A stretch of 8,065 bases of DNA from Burkholderiaceae bacterium (lineage in GTDB: Bacteria > Pseudomonadota > Gammaproteobacteria > Burkholderiales > Burkholderiaceae), in contig JASLEM010000376.1 of assembly GCA_030151165.1 (NCBI GenBank), forward strand, positions 1-8,065, given 5' to 3'. A program made the translations under genes and the position numbers. The notes under the pieces are model-generated. The model searched no databases. It saw nothing but the letters and a program-made list of their open reading frames with translations, and was not told the DNA's origin. Of the stretch, positions 5,870 to 8,065 are shown piece by piece (position 1 is the stretch's first letter; each line of letters opens with the position of its first letter).

Positions 5870-7318
5870 TCAGGCGTCGAGCTCGCGCCGCAGCCCGGTG
5901 CGTTCGGACTCGGACGCCGCGTCGAGCAGCAGCTGCACGAAGCGGCCGCGCTCGCCGCCGCACTGCTCGGCCGCGCGCCTGACCATCACCTTCGCGATCG
6001 GGCCCATCTTGCGCGTGACGACCTGCAGCGCGCGCGCCTTGAACTCGTCGGTGAGCGGGTCGGCCACGGCGGCGCCCTGCGGCGCGGGGACAGGCGTCTG
6101 GCCGGTGCCGGCGGACGGCCGGACGCCGCTGCCCACCGGCCTGGCCTGGCTGCCGCCATGCGTGGCCTCGATGAACTGCTGGCGGCGCGACTCCTCGGTG
6201 ATGTGGCGCGCGACCGCCACGACGAGGCTGCCCGAATCGAAGCAGGTGCGCGCGGCGTCGCGCACCATCAGCCGCGCCATCGGCCCGACATGGCTCGCGA
6301 GCGCGCGCTCGATGCGGCTCAGCTCGCCGGCATCCCAGCCCGCGGGCGTGAAGCCGGTGCCGCTGGCCGACACGGCGGTCTGCGACGCGGCCGGTGCGGG
6401 CGCATGCGCGGACTCCTGTCGATGCGGCGCGCCCGGCATGTCGAGCGGCATCGGCACGGTGGTCTGCGTCGGATCCTGCTCGGCGTCGTCGACCGCATCG
6501 GCGATCGCGCGCAACGCGCGGCGCATCTCGTCGGCGCTCTGGTAGCGGTCGGCGCTGTTCTTCGCGATCGCGCGCGCCACGACGGCGTCGAACGCGACGT
6601 CCCGCGCGCCGTCGGTCAGCACGCTCGGCGGCGGCGGGTTCTCGTTGAGGATCTTGTACATGACGACGTCCGCGCTGCCGGTGAACGGCCGCTTGCCGGT
6701 CAGCAGCCGGTACAGCACGACGCCGCACGCGAACAGGTCGGCGCGGTGGTCGACGCCCACGCCCTTGAACTGCTCCGGCGCCATGTAGCTGGGCGTGCCG
6801 ATCGCCGACGAGACCTGCGTCAGGTTGGCGTCGGAGATGCGCGCGATGCCGAAGTCGGTCAGCTTGACCTGGCCGCCCTGCGTGAGGATCAGGTTGGCGG
6901 GCTTGACGTCGCGATGCCAGACGCCTTGCGCGTGCGCGAACTGCAGCGCGTCGAGCAGCTGGTCCATGATGCGCAGCACCAGCTCGAGCGGCAGCATCGG
7001 CGCCGACGCGATGACCTCGTCGACGTTGCGGCCCTGCACGAACTCCATCGCGATGAATGCGGTGGTGTCGTCCTCGCCGAACTCGTAGATCGCGACCACG
7101 CCGGGATGCATGATGCGCCCGACCGCCTTGGCCTCGTTGCGGAAGCGCGCGGCCGCCGAGTCCGTCGCGCTCGAGTCGCCCAGCAACTCCTTGTGGATGA
7201 CCTTGATCGCGACCGGCCGATGGATGTGCGGGTCGAAGCCCTTGTACACGGTGCCCATCGAGCCCTTGCCGAGGACTTCGGAGATCGTGTACTTGCCGAT
7301 GCGTTCAGGAATGGCCAT
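5870..7318 (-). CDS. Hanks-type (PknB-like) serine/threonine protein kinase with duplicated C-terminal module
   Basis: This 482-residue soluble kinase phosphorylates Ser/Thr of protein targets with ATP. All catalytic elements are intact: Gly-rich loop LGKGSMGTVYKG (16-27), VAIK Lys39, helix-C Glu62, HRDVKPAN loop (135-142, catalytic Asp137), DFG (155-157), an activation loop with Ser/Thr candidates before GTPSYMAPE (174-182), and the arginine-containing end of the lobe near residue 258. After a Pro/Ala/Ser-rich linker (about 280-330) come two related helical modules near 333-385 and 427-480, sharing GP-x-A-x-x-MVR-x-AA-x-x-C. No transmembrane segment or PASTA repeat exists, unlike classical PknB. 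The ATG at 7318 gives a canonical RIGKY start, but the 22 bp before it contain no Shine-Dalgarno match. The gene follows the heme-sensor gene by 22 bp on the same strand and is probably co-transcribed with it, perhaps translationally coupled. Its targets and a partner phosphatase are not visible in the window. Confidence 0.95.
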   Translation of the reverse strand: MAIPERIGKYTISEVLGKGSMGTVYKGFDPHIHRPVAIKVIHKELLGDSSATDSAAARFRNEAKAVGRIMHPGVVAIYEFGEDDTTAFIAMEFVQGRNVDEVIASAPMLPLELVLRIMDQLLDALQFAHAQGVWHRDVKPANLILTQGGQVKLTDFGIARISDANLTQVSSAIGTPSYMAPEQFKGVGVDHRADLFACGVVLYRLLTGKRPFTGSADVVMYKILNENPPPPSVLTDGARDVAFDAVVARAIAKNSADRYQSADEMRRALRAIADAVDDAEQDPTQTTVPMPLDMPGAPHRQESAHAPAPAASQTAVSASGTGFTPAGWDAGELSRIERALASHVGPMARLMVRDAARTCFDSGSLVVAVARHITEESRRQQFIEATHGGSQARPVGSGVRPSAGTGQTPVPAPQGAAVADPLTDEFKARALQVVTRKMGPIAKVMVRRAAEQCGGERGRFVQLLLDAASESERTGLRRELDA

Positions 7319-7340
7319 TGGACGGACGGGTGTGCGGATC

Positions 7341-8065
7341 TCAGGAATCGAGCATCTTCATGGCGTGCGTCAGGCTCGTGCGCATGCGGCCGAACGATTC
7401 GGACAGCGTGCCGATCTCGTCCTTCGACTTCACGCTGAACTCGGGCGCCTCGAACTCGCCGAGCGACACGCGGTCGGCGATCGCGGACAACCTGCTCACC
7501 GGCCGGATGACGAGCCGCCACAGCATGAAGTTGAGCGCCGCGCCGATCAGCAGGAACACGCCGGTGAGCACGGCCATCACGACCAGCAGGGCCTGGTCGG
7601 CGCGGTGCATGGGCAGCGTCATCGGCACCGAGACCACCTGGATGCCGATGGTGTCGTTGAGCGTCCAGCCGAAGCCGTTGGACGGGCCGTACTTGTCGGT
7701 GAGCGTCTTCGGCGCGGCGTCCGGCGTGCTGTGGCAGGCCAGGCACGCGGGGTTGGTGATGCGGATCGGGCGCGCGATAAACAGCGCGGTGCCCGTGGGG
7801 GTGTCGCGCTCGCCGATGAACTCCTTCACGTCGGCGTGCTTGAAGTTGTTGACGATGTCCTCCTCCCAGGCCACTGCGCGGTCGCGCGGGTTCGTCGGGT
7901 TCAGCATCGCCGACTTGAAGGAGTACTCGGGGTAGTCCTTCTGCAGCTTGCCCAGCACCTCGGCCGCCGAATACGCCGGCACCGACTGCGGCAGGAAGGT
8001 GTACTTCATCTGCGTCTCGAGCAGCGGCTTGATCTGCTCGGCGGTGTAGGAGCTGACGGCGCTCG
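7341..8065 (-). CDS. Membrane-bound c-type heme sensor, Tll0287-like (DUF3365) domain plus HAMP (5' end off window)
   Basis: The frame is open to the last base of the window, giving 240 visible residues; the N-terminus, with its first membrane helix, is missing. The visible part starts inside a periplasmic Tll0287-like (DUF3365) domain. Family blocks include FLPQSVPAYSA, MLNPTNPRDRAVAWE, GERDTPTG and IARPIRITNPACLACHSTP. CLACH (107-111) is a CxxCH motif for covalent heme c attachment, so the domain should be exported and matured by the cytochrome c system. A hydrophobic helix (about 159-181, LLVVMAVLTGVFLLIGAALN) crosses the membrane. A cytoplasmic HAMP domain (RLVIRPVSRLSAIADRVSLG to KSKDEIGTLSESFGRM) fills the rest. 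The protein ends a few residues after HAMP, with no kinase, cyclase or methyl-accepting domain. An internal ATG at 8009 lies inside the conserved domain and is not the true start. The downstream kinase gene, 22 bp away, is the obvious output partner. Confidence 0.92.
   Translation of the reverse strand, partial: SAVSSYTAEQIKPLLETQMKYTFLPQSVPAYSAAEVLGKLQKDYPEYSFKSAMLNPTNPRDRAVAWEEDIVNNFKHADVKEFIGERDTPTGTALFIARPIRITNPACLACHSTPDAAPKTLTDKYGPSNGFGWTLNDTIGIQVVSVPMTLPMHRADQALLVVMAVLTGVFLLIGAALNFMLWRLVIRPVSRLSAIADRVSLGEFEAPEFSVKSKDEIGTLSESFGRMRTSLTHAMKMLDS

Noticed and set aside
6158..7438. 426-codon plus-strand frame antisense to the kinase gene
   Set aside because: It has no domains and the charged repetitive composition of an antisense frame. 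Every kinase motif is present on the minus strand.
7341..8009. Treating the heme sensor as a complete gene starting at the ATG at 8009
   Set aside because: The conserved Tll0287-like domain clearly continues upstream (visible SYTAEQIKPLLETQ before that Met), and the frame is open to the window end. The gene is truncated by the window.

Overview
This is a very GC-rich window (about 70% by eye) with dense, third-position-G/C coding and short intergenic gaps. Protein style suggests a Gram-negative betaproteobacterium, probably of the Burkholderiales. The clues are a Hanks-type kinase next to a Tll0287-type (DUF3365) c-heme sensor, a FUSC-type inner-membrane protein, and a maltose-type sugar ABC ATPase beside a LacI regulator. 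The taxonomic call is inference. No RNA genes, insertion sequences, CRISPR arrays or phage features were seen.

Layout. At 1-546 (+) lies the C-terminal half of a MalK/UgpC-type ATPase, cut by the window edge. It is followed after 47 bp by a LacI-family repressor (594-1598, +), probably the local regulator of that transporter. A GNAT acetyltransferase (1595-2164, -) runs tail-to-tail into the repressor, and the two stop codons overlap in one CTAG. The GNAT gene diverges from a FUSC-type 12-helix membrane protein (2234-3640, +). That gene converges on an amidase-signature enzyme (3675-5174, -), with a GC-rich hairpin between them. The amidase diverges from a PfpI/DJ-1-family protein (5281-5862, +) across a 106-bp gap holding a perfect 16-bp palindrome. 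The PfpI gene converges, 7 bp apart, with a two-gene minus-strand unit. That unit is a membrane sensor with a c-type heme motif (7341-8065, 5' end off the window), followed by a cytoplasmic Ser/Thr kinase (5870-7318).

How the genes work together. Most genes here alternate strand and look like independent single-gene units. Two linkages are convincing. One is the sugar ATPase with its LacI repressor. The other is the heme sensor with the kinase: the sensor stops straight after its HAMP domain and has no output module, while the kinase has a catalytic domain but no membrane segment or classical sensor. They plausibly form one split signalling system, a periplasmic heme/redox or gas input feeding a soluble Hanks-type kinase. 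The kinase also carries two copies of a small GP-x-A-x-x-MVR-x-AA module at its C-terminus. This pair is the most interesting part of the window.
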